From: AC-32 sp963754265
GTDB lineage: Bacteria; Actinomycetota; Thermoleophilia; Gaiellales; Gaiellaceae
Assembly (NCBI GenBank): GCA_963754265.1
Contig: CAVWFB010000015.1
Location: forward strand, 162,058 to 226,057
Direction of reading: 5' to 3'
Length of the DNA stretch: 64,000 nucleotides
Position numbers and translations under genes: made by a program. This document shows positions 27,497 through 35,601 of this stretch, piece by piece; the first letter of the stretch is position 1, and every line of letters begins with the position of its first letter. The notes under the pieces are model-generated. The model was not told where the DNA came from. It saw only the letters and a list, made by a program, of their open reading frames with translations, and did not search any database.

Positions 27497-27700
27497 GTAC
27501 GGGCAGCCGAAGCGGAGTCTGTTCTTGCGAGCAGCCCTTTGCGCGTTCTCCTGCCTCCGCTACGCGAAGCGGGAGTTCGGCGACCGACGGACCTCAACCA
27601 CAGCACGAGGGATGGAATCTTCGACGCGATATGACGATGGCGCTCGGGTATGCGGCGAACTCTCTTGCCTGCGGCCGAACTGCGGAGGGAGGTGAATCAG

Positions 27701-27847
27701 ATGAAGCTGTTCACCTCGCTTGCGGTCGTCGTCAGCTCGGTGGGCGAGCGCGAGGAAGGGCAGTCTCTGGTGCAGGAAACCGTGGCCATGGCCCTGTTCG
27801 TCCTCGCCATCTGGGGTGCGCTTTCGCTCCTGACCGGGCTGGCTTAG
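27701..27847 (+). CDS. Flp/Fap pilin-like short protein
   Basis: A 48-residue protein from an ATG with a GGAGG site. A short N-terminus ends in EREEGQSLVQETVAMALFVL, where the Gly-Gln-Ser-x-x-x-Glu-x pattern resembles the processing site and Glu5 of Flp-type pilins, followed by one hydrophobic helix. It matches the layout of the clearer pilin at 30926 but is shorter. No Tad secretion genes lie in the window. A second in-frame start, 17 codons upstream, lacks a ribosome site. Confidence 0.55.
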   Translation: MKLFTSLAVVVSSVGEREEGQSLVQETVAMALFVLAIWGALSLLTGLA

Positions 27848-27864
27848 GTTTCAGGGACGGCGAG

Positions 27865-29043
27865 TCAGCGTTGGAGCGCCGTAATGCGCACCACCCTTGC
27901 GACCCACGCGATCCTCGGGCCTGCGGGCGGTTCCCAAAGGCTCAGGTCGAGCGTCCCGCGCCGCAAGCCGATGCGGTATCGACCCGGCGGCTTGAGCGTC
28001 CCGCGCTTGCACCAGAGCCAGAGGTAGTAGAGCGCCCCGAGCGGCGGCAGCACGAGCGCCTGGAAGAGGGCGTAGTACGGGTAGAGCACCATCCAACGGG
28101 ATCGCACCGACCAGTTCGAGAAGAGGCACACGCCGGTGTAGAGGAGCACGACGAACGGCAGGATCGCGGCGATGTGGCCCACGTCGACCAGCTCGTGCCA
28201 CTTCGCCGCCCACAGCAGCCAGACGACGCAAACCGTGTACGCGAACGTGAGCGGGAACCGCAGTGTCTGGTCGGCGTTCACGAACGCCATCCGGAAGCTG
28301 CCCGACCACCACATCTTCCGCTGCCGCAGCCAGGCGCGGAACGTCTCGGGAGCGTCGGTGTAGAAGCGCATGTCGACGTGCCGGACGGAGAGGCGGAAAT
28401 GCTTCGCGATCACGCCCGTCTCGATGTCCTCGCCCGGAAACCAGAACGAGTGCGAGGAGAGGATGCCGCGAAGGGCGGAGGTGCGGGCGATCATGCAGGC
28501 GCCGCTCGTCATCCAGGCGCGGTTGTGCCGGCCCAGCATCGACATGTCGTACTCGACCGCCTGCAGCTTCTCGATCAGCGTCTCTCGCCGCGAGACGGTG
28601 ATCTTGACGCTGCAGAGATCGGCGCCGGCCGCTCGAGCCGCCGCCACGGCGCGTCCCGGATCCTCGTAGGAGATCGTGTCGCCGTCGATCCGGATCACGT
28701 ACTCGGTCTCGACGCTCCGGAGCGCGTCGAGAACGATCTCGGGGCACGAGACGCGGCCGGTGAGCCGTGAGGCGTGCACCCGCCAGCCCGCCTCGCGTAG
28801 CTCCTTGACGAACCGCTCCATCTTCGGGCCGTCGACATTGACCGCAAGCAGGGTCTGGTCGCGGAACCGGCGCAGGTAGTCGCCGTTCCTGAAGTACTTC
28901 GGATCGCCGAAGATCGGCACGACGAGCGTGTAGTCGGCGGACGTCTCGTCGCCCAGGCGGAGGACCCGGCCCCAGCGCGACGCGAGGTTCTGCATGTCGA
29001 GGGACACGAGAATCCCGAGCAGGAGCAGGGTGCCCCAGGTCAT
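27865..29043 (-). CDS. Membrane GT2 family glycosyltransferase (processive-synthase type)
   Basis: A 392-residue protein. One N-terminal helix is followed by a GT-A domain with VRIDGDTIS (the metal-binding DxD), SGACMIARTSALR, WFPGEDIETGV (the catalytic ED pair) and RQRKMWWSG (the QRxRW-like motif). Three or four C-terminal helices follow. This order is that of hyaluronan/cellulose-type GT2 synthases that polymerise and export a sugar chain; the sugar is unknown. It begins immediately after the stop of the small membrane gene at 29044, so the two form an operon. Confidence 0.88.
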   Translation of the reverse strand: MTWGTLLLLGILVSLDMQNLASRWGRVLRLGDETSADYTLVVPIFGDPKYFRNGDYLRRFRDQTLLAVNVDGPKMERFVKELREAGWRVHASRLTGRVSCPEIVLDALRSVETEYVIRIDGDTISYEDPGRAVAAARAAGADLCSVKITVSRRETLIEKLQAVEYDMSMLGRHNRAWMTSGACMIARTSALRGILSSHSFWFPGEDIETGVIAKHFRLSVRHVDMRFYTDAPETFRAWLRQRKMWWSGSFRMAFVNADQTLRFPLTFAYTVCVVWLLWAAKWHELVDVGHIAAILPFVVLLYTGVCLFSNWSVRSRWMVLYPYYALFQALVLPPLGALYYLWLWCKRGTLKPPGRYRIGLRRGTLDLSLWEPPAGPRIAWVARVVRITALQR

Positions 29044-29205
29044 CTAGCTGCCTGCCGTCCGGCGAAGCCTCGGCAGACCCTCGGCAGCCGCGAGCCCGAC
29101 GGCGAGCGCGACGAGGGCGAGGACGGCGGCGACCCAGAGCGTCGTCCCGAAGGTGGTGACGACCCCTAGGAGTGAAGCGACTGCGAATCCTGCGCGAAGT
29201 GCCAT
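29044..29205 (-). CDS. 53-residue membrane protein paired with the GT2 gene
   Basis: A short frame (ATG 29205, AAGGAG site) almost entirely hydrophobic: one long helix or a tight hairpin spanning residues 5-42, with the basic end LPRLRRTAGS. Its stop directly abuts the ATG of the glycosyltransferase. Tight coupling and a good ribosome site support it. It may be a small partner of the synthase; no family recognised. Confidence 0.6.
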   Translation of the reverse strand: MALRAGFAVASLLGVVTTFGTTLWVAAVLALVALAVGLAAAEGLPRLRRTAGS

Positions 29206-29359
29206 AGCTGTCTCCTTGTCGATTTTTCCGCAGGAACAGCCGCAGGGCTTGCGCTACATCGACAACGGGACCAGGGAGCCGCCTCCCTCGGACGAGCCAA
29301 TTCCTCGGGTCCCGCGTGCCTCGATCGTCGTCGAGTCGAGCTGAGCGCGAAACATCTGA

Positions 29360-30571
29360 GTGCCCGGCGGTGTATCTCTCATCGAGATCGGCGCTCGACG
29401 TGTTCACCAAGCACAGCGAATCGCGCTCGCGCGACGGCGCGGTGGCTGCCTCGTCCTCGCCGGGGTAATCGGTCTCAGCTTCGGCTGCGCGAGCGGCATG
29501 ACGACTTCCGGTGGCCGCGCTCGGATCACGCCCGGATCGCTTCGTCTGCCCGCTCCGACAGGACCGGCGTCCGTCGGCACCCGCGTGCTCATGCTGGTCG
29601 ACAAGTCTCGAATCGATTCCTTCGATCCTCGGCACCGGCATCGCCGGCTGATGATCCAGATCTGGTACCCGGCCTCGCGAGGGGGCTCACGGGCGGCCTA
29701 CATGGCGAAGGGCGTCGGCAGGATCTACGCGGCCGAGTACCGGCTCCCGGGCGGCACGTTCGCACGTGTCCACACGAACGCCTACCGCAACGCGCGGCCG
29801 CTCGAGCGCCCCGGCGGCTACCCGGCGATCCTGTTCTCGCCGGGATACGGCGTCCCGCACGCGCTCTACACGAGCCTGCTCGAGGACCTGGCGAGTCACG
29901 GCTTCGTCGTGATCGCCCTCGACCACACCTACGAGACGGACGCGGTCGAGTTCCCGGGGGGCAGGATCGTGCGGAGGAACCTGCCGCCGGATCCCGGCCG
30001 CAACGGAGGCCCGACCTCCTACCGCCTGCTTCTGCGGATCATCGGCCAGCGCGTGGCCGACGTGCGGTTCGTGCGGCGCAGCCTGCCTGCGCTCGATGAG
30101 CGCCTCGGAAACATCATCGACGCTCAACGGGTCGGAGTCTTCGGCCATTCGCTCGGCGGCCTGACAGCCGCGAACGCGTTGGAGGCGGATCCGGCTCTGC
30201 GCGCCGGCGTCGACCTCGACGGCTCGATCTTCGGGCCGGGCGTGCGCCGGCCGCTCGCTCGGCCGTTCATGATCATGACCGAGCACGGCGATGGGACGCT
30301 GCTGCGCTTCTGGCCGAGGTTACGAGGAGCTCGCCTGTTCGTCCGGATCGACGGGACGCGTCACCTGAACTACTCCGATTGGAACGTGCTCGCGCCCTGG
30401 CTGCAAAGGACGGGCGTCCGCCTTCCGACCCTCGGGGCGATCAAGGCAGCACGCGCGCTGAGGATCGAGCGGGCTTACATCGATGCCTTCTTCGCCCGCC
30501 ATCTGGGCGAGGCCGCTGCTCCGCTGTTGGACTCGCCCTCGCCCTTCCGCGAAGTCCACCTGATGCGCTGA
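29360..30571 (+). CDS. Secreted alpha/beta hydrolase lipoprotein (PAF-acetylhydrolase-like)
   Basis: A 403-residue protein. A basic N-terminus precedes a hydrophobic segment ending LSFGCASG, a plausible lipobox. The hydrolase domain has YPAILFSPGYG (oxyanion region), VVIALDHTYETDAV, and the nucleophile elbow VFGHSLGG. A candidate acid Asp (VDLDGSIFG) and His (DGTRHLNYSD) follow. The order fits the platelet-activating-factor acetylhydrolase/lipase group. The GTG start 29360 is first in frame. It is divergent from the GT2 operon. Confidence 0.8.
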   Translation: MPGGVSLIEIGARRVHQAQRIALARRRGGCLVLAGVIGLSFGCASGMTTSGGRARITPGSLRLPAPTGPASVGTRVLMLVDKSRIDSFDPRHRHRRLMIQIWYPASRGGSRAAYMAKGVGRIYAAEYRLPGGTFARVHTNAYRNARPLERPGGYPAILFSPGYGVPHALYTSLLEDLASHGFVVIALDHTYETDAVEFPGGRIVRRNLPPDPGRNGGPTSYRLLLRIIGQRVADVRFVRRSLPALDERLGNIIDAQRVGVFGHSLGGLTAANALEADPALRAGVDLDGSIFGPGVRRPLARPFMIMTEHGDGTLLRFWPRLRGARLFVRIDGTRHLNYSDWNVLAPWLQRTGVRLPTLGAIKAARALRIERAYIDAFFARHLGEAAAPLLDSPSPFREVHLMR

Positions 30572-30626
30572 GCGACAGAGCCCGCGGATGCCCGTAAGTT
30601 CGAGCGTTTCGCCGCATCTATCGAGA

Positions 30627-30694
30627 TGCCGGGTGGCCTCTCCTGGCACTAGGGGCGAGCCACCTAGGGGAGAGGGAGGGGGCACCACCCGGCA
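30627..30694 (+). other. Long nested hairpin upstream of the Flp pilin: candidate structured leader RNA
   Basis: TGCCGGGTGG (30627-30636) pairs perfectly with CCACCCGGCA (30685-30694). Inside, CCTCTCC (30637-30643) pairs with GGAGAGG (30669-30675), and a small inner hairpin is possible. No T tract follows, so it is not a simple terminator. It lies in the 354-bp gap between the hydrolase and the pilin gene, about 230 bp before the pilin start. The rest of that gap shows several GC-rich short palindromes and no gene. Confidence 0.45.
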
Positions 30695-30925
30695 CTTCAT
30701 CCCTGTCCGGGCCTGGAAAACGACTTCACAGGCGCGCGGAAGGCGCGAATCGCTCCCGTGAGGGATGCGGCGCGGCCTCCTGAGGCGCCGATTACTGGTG
30801 GACAACCAGGGCGGTTGCGGCCCGCCGCAGAGAGATTCTCGGAGGGATCGCGGCATGCAGCTTGGAGCACCGCTCAATCGAGACAGCACGACCCTCCCGA
30901 CCACTCGAAGGGAGGTGAACAACTC

Positions 30926-31123
30926 GTGCTGAGGCTTTTCGCCCTTACCCAGGCGTTTCCCGGAAAGCTGAACGCTCTTCGCCGCCACGAAGATGGGCAG
31001 ACGATGGCTGAATACGGGGTTGTCCTGGCCGTCATGACGCTCGCCGTTCTTGCGTCGATGACGCTGCTTTCGGACAACGTGCGCAGTGCCTTCGAATCCA
31101 TCGCGGCTCTCCTCCCCGGATGA
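30926..31123 (+). CDS. Flp/Fap-type pilin
   Basis: A 65-residue protein from a GTG with a GGGAGGTGA site. The motif RRHEDGQTMAEYGVVLAVMT contains the Flp prepilin signature: Gly at the cleavage point, then Gln-x-x-x-Glu-Tyr with the Glu at +5, followed by the hydrophobic helix. The end (RSAFESIAALLPG) is typical of Flp pilins. Processing would need a TadV-type peptidase, not seen here. It overlaps the next gene by ATGA. Confidence 0.85.
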   Translation: MLRLFALTQAFPGKLNALRRHEDGQTMAEYGVVLAVMTLAVLASMTLLSDNVRSAFESIAALLPG

Positions 31124-31332
31124 TCAGCGACCTGTACACGAGCTTGACAGCCCGCGAGCAACGGGCCTTTCGCTGGAGCGCGGCTGCCGCGGCGGTCGCG
31201 CTTTGGCTTGCCATGGCCTGGGCGGATCCGATGATCCTGCTCACAGTGCCCCTGATCGGGGGTGCCTTCTACGTCTACCGCATCCGCCATCGCGGGGATG
31301 AGCCGGAAGACGACGACGCCGACTGGCTCTAG
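31120..31332 (+). CDS. Small membrane protein coupled to the pilin
   Basis: A 70-residue protein with two adjacent hydrophobic stretches (residues 18-33 and 36-52) and a very acidic C-terminus (DEPEDDDADWL). It overlaps the pilin stop by 4 bp, suggesting joint translation. Function unknown. Confidence 0.6.
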   Translation: MISDLYTSLTAREQRAFRWSAAAAAVALWLAMAWADPMILLTVPLIGGAFYVYRIRHRGDEPEDDDADWL

Positions 31333-31334
31333 GG

Positions 31335-31967
31335 CTAGATCAGTCCCGCGACGACCCTGAGGTCGTTCACGAACGCGTCGTACTCCCGTTCTCGATCGGC
31401 AGGATCTGCGCGCAGGATCGACGACGGGTGAACCGTGGCCAGCACGTTCTCGGCGAGGTTCGACTCGATTGGCCTCCCGCGTTCACGCGTGACGCGAAAC
31501 TCCCGGCCGAGGAGCGCCTGGGCGGCGGTCGCGCCGAGGCAGACGAGCACGCGCGGCTTCACGACCGCGAGCTCCGCCTCCAGCCACGGCCGGCAGGCGG
31601 CGACCTCGGACGCGTTCGGCTTCTGGTGGATGCGGCGCTTCCCGCGCGCGACCCACTTGAAATGCTTGACGACGTTGGTCACGTAGACGGCCTGCCGGTC
31701 GATTCCGGCATCCTCGAGCGCCTGGTCGAAGAGCTGCCCGGCGGGCCCGACGAACGGCTTCCCGGCCTTGTCCTCCTGGTCGCCGGGCTGCTCCCCGACG
31801 AACATGGCCTCTGCACCCTCGCTTCCCTCGCCGAAAACGGTCTGCGTTCCGCTCTCGTGGAGGTCGCACGCGGTGCAGGCGGCGGCCGCCTTGCGGAGCT
31901 CGGTCAAGGAAGGCCGCTCCGGGACGAGCGGCGCCGCGGTCTCGTCGAGGCTGAGCTGGCGGGGCAT
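31335..31967 (-). CDS. udgX: UdgX-type uracil-DNA glycosylase
   Basis: A 210-residue family 4-like uracil-DNA glycosylase. It has the Fe-S cysteines (Cys31, Cys34, Cys125, Cys142), FVGEQPGDQEDKAGKPF (motif 1), and ATVHPSSILR (motif 3). The insertion GKRRIHQKP (residues 109-117) is the hallmark KRRIH loop of UdgX, in which the His forms a covalent bond with uracil-containing DNA instead of releasing product. It converges with the pilin-coupled gene, with 2 bp between stops. Confidence 0.88.
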   Translation of the reverse strand: MPRQLSLDETAAPLVPERPSLTELRKAAAACTACDLHESGTQTVFGEGSEGAEAMFVGEQPGDQEDKAGKPFVGPAGQLFDQALEDAGIDRQAVYVTNVVKHFKWVARGKRRIHQKPNASEVAACRPWLEAELAVVKPRVLVCLGATAAQALLGREFRVTRERGRPIESNLAENVLATVHPSSILRADPADREREYDAFVNDLRVVAGLI

Positions 31968-32026
31968 GGGACGGTGTTACCCGCCGCGTGTGCTCGGGAA
32001 TCGCAACGCTACGATGGGCCCCTCGC

Positions 32027-32097
32027 GGCGCCGTGGCCGAGAGGTTAGGCAGGGGCCTGCAAAGCCCTTTACAGCGGTTCGAATCCGCTCGGCGCCT
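32027..32097 (+). tRNA. tRNA-Cys(GCA)
   Basis: A complete 71-nt cloverleaf. It has a 7-bp acceptor (GGCGCCG with CGGCGCC), a D arm, an anticodon stem with loop CTGCAAA giving anticodon GCA, and T arm GCGG TTCGAAT CCGC. The discriminator is T, and CCA is not encoded. Confidence 0.95.
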
Positions 32098-32209
32098 TCT
32101 CCTGCGCTAGAAAAAGACCGGGTCGAACACGCTGACGATCCCGTACAGGTCGCTGCAAGCTCGCCCTCAAGCTCAGGCCATCAGGGGGACAAGATCAGGC
32201 TGTCTGGCG

Positions 32210-32497
32210 CTACTGACGGCTTCTGTTCGCGGTCAGCGCCTTGGACCTCACCGGCGTCCGGCAGCTCCAGTACTCGACCTTGCCGGACTGGCCTCGGCGG
32301 GTGCACGAGTTGCCCGTGAGATTCGGGCGCCCGTCGATCGCGCCCTTCTCGCACGCGCGCCAGGTGCCTTTTGCGCCGTGGGGAGCGGTCGTGGTCGTGC
32401 AGTAACCGATGAGCCCGGTTCGGTGCAGGAGGTCATGGTCCCTGACCGTGCCGAGGACTGCTGCCGCGAGCATCGCCATGAGCCAGATTCGAAGCAT
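32210..32497 (-). CDS. Small secreted four-cysteine protein
   Basis: A 95-residue product from ATG 32497, with GAGGTGA 9 bp upstream. The N-terminus MLRIWLMAMLAAAVLGTV is a short signal or anchor helix. The remainder has four Cys (residues 33, 49, 68 and 80) spaced as for two disulfides, in RTGLIGYCTTT, WRACEKG, GNSCTRRG and VEYWSCRTP. I do not recognise the family. The longer upstream reading of this frame lies inside the HMG-CoA reductase gene and is not used. Confidence 0.55.
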   Translation of the reverse strand: MLRIWLMAMLAAAVLGTVRDHDLLHRTGLIGYCTTTTAPHGAKGTWRACEKGAIDGRPNLTGNSCTRRGQSGKVEYWSCRTPVRSKALTANRSRQ

Positions 32498-32577
32498 TTC
32501 GATCACCTCATCTGGCCGCAGATACGTCGCTTTTGCCTCGTTATCGGCCGTTCCGCCCGACCGTTCGATCACTCGGT

Positions 32578-33780
32578 CTAGCGAAGTCCGCCGCGCTCGT
32601 GGTGCGCGCGGAAAAACTCGGCCGAGCCTGCGGTCGCCATCGCCGCGGAGGCCGAGATCTCGAGCGCCAGCGTCGCCGCGGCGACGATCTGGGCGAAGCG
32701 GTAGACCTTGCCGGCGCCGGAGCAGCCCAGCAGCTCGAGCCAGGAACGGGCGTAGGGGAGGGTCGTGCCCCCGCCGACGGTGGCCACCTCGAGGCCGGGA
32801 AGGCGAATCGAGACGTTGAGGCCGGCGTCGATCCGCCGGGCCGCCCCGTGCGCCATCGAGCTCGTCCCGACCATGCCGAGGTCCTGCCCCGTGGCGGCGA
32901 AGATCGCGGCGATCGCCGAGGCGGGCGTGAAGGCCACCGACTGCATGCCGGAGGCGATCGCGCCGTGCGTGCCCGCCCAGGCCAGCTCCTGGAGGTCGTC
33001 GAGGCTCGTCCGGAGGACGCGCCGCGCCGCGTCCTCGGTGAGCGTCGTCTCGGCGAGGACGGTCTTGCCGTGGCCTCCCTGGAAGTACTCGAAGGACGGC
33101 TTCTTGTCGCCGCCCATGTTGGCTTCGAGGATCGCGCGCTGCGGCTTGGTCGGCGCGCGCTCCATCACGTAGCCCATGTTCAGCAGGTACGAGTTGCGCG
33201 TCATCATGTTCGCGCCGACCGCGTCGCCGGTCGTCCAGCGCCAGAGCACGTGGCACATCGGGCCGACCACGTGCGTCTTCACTTCGCGCAGGCGCGCGAA
33301 CTTCGAGAGTGACGGATCGTCCTGCTCCTCAAGCCAGGCGCGGATCGCATCCTCCTCGCCCTCGAGCCAGCGCGAGAGCTCGATCGCCTCGGCCGCCGAG
33401 CCGTAGACGAAACACGAGGCGCGCGTGATCCGGTCGGCCAGCACGAAGGTGCGGAAGCCCCCGGACTCGGCGACGGCGCGGGCCCCGCGGTAGAGCGAGG
33501 CCGAGAGGCCGCCCTCGGTGTGCGCGAGCGGGACGAAGACGGTCTCCTTCGCGCGACCCGTCTCCTCGAGCTGCCCGGCGGGCTCGCGCAACTCGTACGC
33601 ACCGAGCTCGAGCTCGATCGGGCCGACGACAGAGACGGGAATCACGGCCGCGCCGGTCAACATCTCCTGCGCGCGCGCGAAGGGCTCGAGGTCGATAGCG
33701 GTCACCTCGCCGTCCAGGCCGAGCGCCTCCTGGCGCGCCTCGATCGACTCGGGATCGTTCTTCCTCGGCCACTTGCGCAT
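32578..33780 (-). CDS. Hydroxymethylglutaryl-CoA reductase
   Basis: A 400-residue enzyme with HMG-CoA reductase motifs: VPLAHTEGGLSAS (catalytic Glu), TGDAVGANM (the NADPH-binding DAxGxN element), GMVGTSSMAHGA and VATVGGGTTLPYA (dinucleotide-binding GGGT). A His after SAEFFRAHHERGG may be the general acid. It makes mevalonate for isoprenoids. ATG 33780 is chosen because the longer frame to 33858 overlaps the divergent diiron gene; GTG 33786 is equally possible. No other mevalonate genes are in the window. Confidence 0.9.
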   Translation of the reverse strand: MRKWPRKNDPESIEARQEALGLDGEVTAIDLEPFARAQEMLTGAAVIPVSVVGPIELELGAYELREPAGQLEETGRAKETVFVPLAHTEGGLSASLYRGARAVAESGGFRTFVLADRITRASCFVYGSAAEAIELSRWLEGEEDAIRAWLEEQDDPSLSKFARLREVKTHVVGPMCHVLWRWTTGDAVGANMMTRNSYLLNMGYVMERAPTKPQRAILEANMGGDKKPSFEYFQGGHGKTVLAETTLTEDAARRVLRTSLDDLQELAWAGTHGAIASGMQSVAFTPASAIAAIFAATGQDLGMVGTSSMAHGAARRIDAGLNVSIRLPGLEVATVGGGTTLPYARSWLELLGCSGAGKVYRFAQIVAAATLALEISASAAMATAGSAEFFRAHHERGGLR

Positions 33781-33825
33781 GTCCACGGCGAGGAGCCTAC
33801 TGAGCGCGGCGATAAGCTCCCGCTG

Positions 33826-34641
33826 ATGGCGACCGAGCAGGTCATCGATCGGGACCACCTCGAGCGCGAGGCGTTCGCCGGGGTTCTCAGGTTCTACGAG
33901 CTGGCGAAGCGCCAGGAGTGGCAGGTTCGCGACCTGCCGTGGGGCGAGCTGCCGCCGATCCCCGAGGGCAAGGGGTCAGCCCAGAGGCAGGCGCGGCGCA
34001 AGGACATGTGGCGTTCCGTGCTCACGCAGCAGCTCCAGGCCGACATGCTCGCCTGCGAGATGTCGTCCCAGCTGCTGAACATCGCGCCCGATCCGGAGGC
34101 GAAGCTCTACTACTCGACGATGGTGCAGGACGAGTCGCGCCACACCGAGGCCTGGCTCAAGCTGATCGAGGAGGCAGGCGGCACGGCGGAGCGCGATCCG
34201 CACCTGGACGAGCTCGCGCACATGACCCTCGAGGCGGACACGCTCGAGGAGAAGGTCTTCCAGATGCAGGTGTTCTACGAGCGCCTGATCATCTCTCGCT
34301 TCCGGCTGATCGCTCGCGCCTCGCGCGGGACCGTGCTCGAGGACGTCTGCAACCGGCTCACGACCGACGACGGCATCCATCACGGGGCCGGCATGGCGTA
34401 CGAGAAGGTCCTGCTTCAGAACGCCGACAAGAAGACGAAGCGCAACCTGGTCGAGGCTGCGAACAGGCTCCTCCCGATCTTCGTCGAGCATGCCCTCTGG
34501 CGGCCGAAGGAGCGGGCCTTCATCGGCAACACGATGCGCTCGCGGGACATCGAGCGGTTGCGCGAGGACATCGAGATCGGCGTTCGCCTGGCCGAGTCGC
34601 TCGGCCTCGACGTAAGCGACGTCGATCTGCCGTTTCGGTAG
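33826..34641 (+). CDS. Ferritin-like diiron-carboxylate protein
   Basis: A 271-residue all-helical protein with a diiron pattern. LACEMSS (Glu78), QDESRHTEAW (Glu103, His106), VFYERL (Glu152) and TTDDGIHHGAG (Asp182, His185/186) place carboxylates and His in four helices. This resembles ribonucleotide-reductase-R2-like, AurF-like or acyl-ACP-desaturase-like oxygenases more than storage ferritin. The substrate is unknown. The start is 46 bp from, and divergent to, the HMG-CoA reductase start. Confidence 0.7.
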   Translation: MATEQVIDRDHLEREAFAGVLRFYELAKRQEWQVRDLPWGELPPIPEGKGSAQRQARRKDMWRSVLTQQLQADMLACEMSSQLLNIAPDPEAKLYYSTMVQDESRHTEAWLKLIEEAGGTAERDPHLDELAHMTLEADTLEEKVFQMQVFYERLIISRFRLIARASRGTVLEDVCNRLTTDDGIHHGAGMAYEKVLLQNADKKTKRNLVEAANRLLPIFVEHALWRPKERAFIGNTMRSRDIERLREDIEIGVRLAESLGLDVSDVDLPFR

Positions 34642-34662
34642 CTTGCTGTTTTCCTCTCCGCG

Positions 34663-35523
34663 ATGACGGCGACGCTGATGAGGGGCACCGACCTGGCTGC
34701 ACGAATCAGGGCCGAGGTCGCCGAGGAGGTGAAGGAGCTCGGCACGATCGGGCTCGCGACGGTTCAGGTCGGCGACGACGAGGCCTCGTCGATCTACCTC
34801 GGGCGCAAGCACGCCGCTGCCGCGGAGGCGGGCATTCGGTCGGTCGACCGGAAGCTTGCCGGGGAGATTGCCGAAGACGAGCTGCTGCGAGTCGTCGGCG
34901 AGCTGAACGACGACGACTCCATCGACGGCGTCCTCGTCCAGCTACCGCTCCCGGATCATCTCGACGAGGCGCGGATCATCTCCGCCGTCGACCCGATCAA
35001 GGACGTGGACGGTTTCCACCCGTTCAACGCCGGCCTGCTCTACCTCGGGCGGCCGACTCATGTGCCGGCGACCCCGCTCGGGATCATGGCCCTGCTCGCC
35101 GAGAATCGAATCGAGCTCGAGGGCGCGAGAGCGGTCGTCGTCGGCCGCAGCGACATCGTCGGCAAGCCCATCGCGCACCTTTTGCTGCAGTCGAACGCGA
35201 CGGTCACGATCTGTCATTCCCGCACCGAGGACCTCGAGCGGCACACCCTCGACGCCGACGTGCTCGTCGTCGCGGCGGGCGTCGCCGGCATCGTCTCCCC
35301 GGACATGGTCAAGTCCGGATCTGCGGTCGTCGACGTCGGGATCAACCGCACCGACGCGGGGATCGTCGGGGACGTGGACCCCGGTGCGGTCGATCGCGCG
35401 GGCCACCTCACGCCGGTGCCGGGAGGGGTCGGCCCGATGACGATCGCGATGCTCCTGCGCAACACGCTGCGAGCCGCGCGCTACCGTCGCGGGCTTCTTG
35501 CGTTTCCCCAAACCCGGCGCTAA
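34663..35523 (+). CDS. folD: Methylenetetrahydrofolate dehydrogenase/cyclohydrolase
   Basis: A 286-residue bifunctional FolD. SSIYLGRKHAAAAEAGI holds the catalytic Tyr and Lys, VLVQLPLPDHLDE is the Gln/Asp region, VVVGRSDIVGKPIAHLLL is the NADP site, and TPVPGGVGPMTIAMLL is the C-terminal signature. It interconverts methylene- and formyl-tetrahydrofolate in the cytoplasm. The first ATG 34663 is used; the ATG at 34678 would match most homologues' N-termini more closely. Confidence 0.95.
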   Translation: MTATLMRGTDLAARIRAEVAEEVKELGTIGLATVQVGDDEASSIYLGRKHAAAAEAGIRSVDRKLAGEIAEDELLRVVGELNDDDSIDGVLVQLPLPDHLDEARIISAVDPIKDVDGFHPFNAGLLYLGRPTHVPATPLGIMALLAENRIELEGARAVVVGRSDIVGKPIAHLLLQSNATVTICHSRTEDLERHTLDADVLVVAAGVAGIVSPDMVKSGSAVVDVGINRTDAGIVGDVDPGAVDRAGHLTPVPGGVGPMTIAMLLRNTLRAARYRRGLLAFPQTRR

Positions 35524-35601
35524 GGTTCGCGCCGCTTCACAGTAGGTCGGCGGCTCGGTGCCCGGGCCGTCGTTGTTTGTTGGCACGAAGGGAGTACCGA
35601 T

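Noticed and set aside
27851..29641. Minus-strand 596-residue frame
   Set aside because: It is an out-of-frame reading of the GT2 gene and the region beyond it; composition is Arg/Pro-rich without domains.
30600..30925. Known c-di-GMP riboswitch before the pilin
   Set aside because: The conserved GCAAACC and tetraloop-receptor pattern of the class I aptamer is not present, and I see no class II pattern either.
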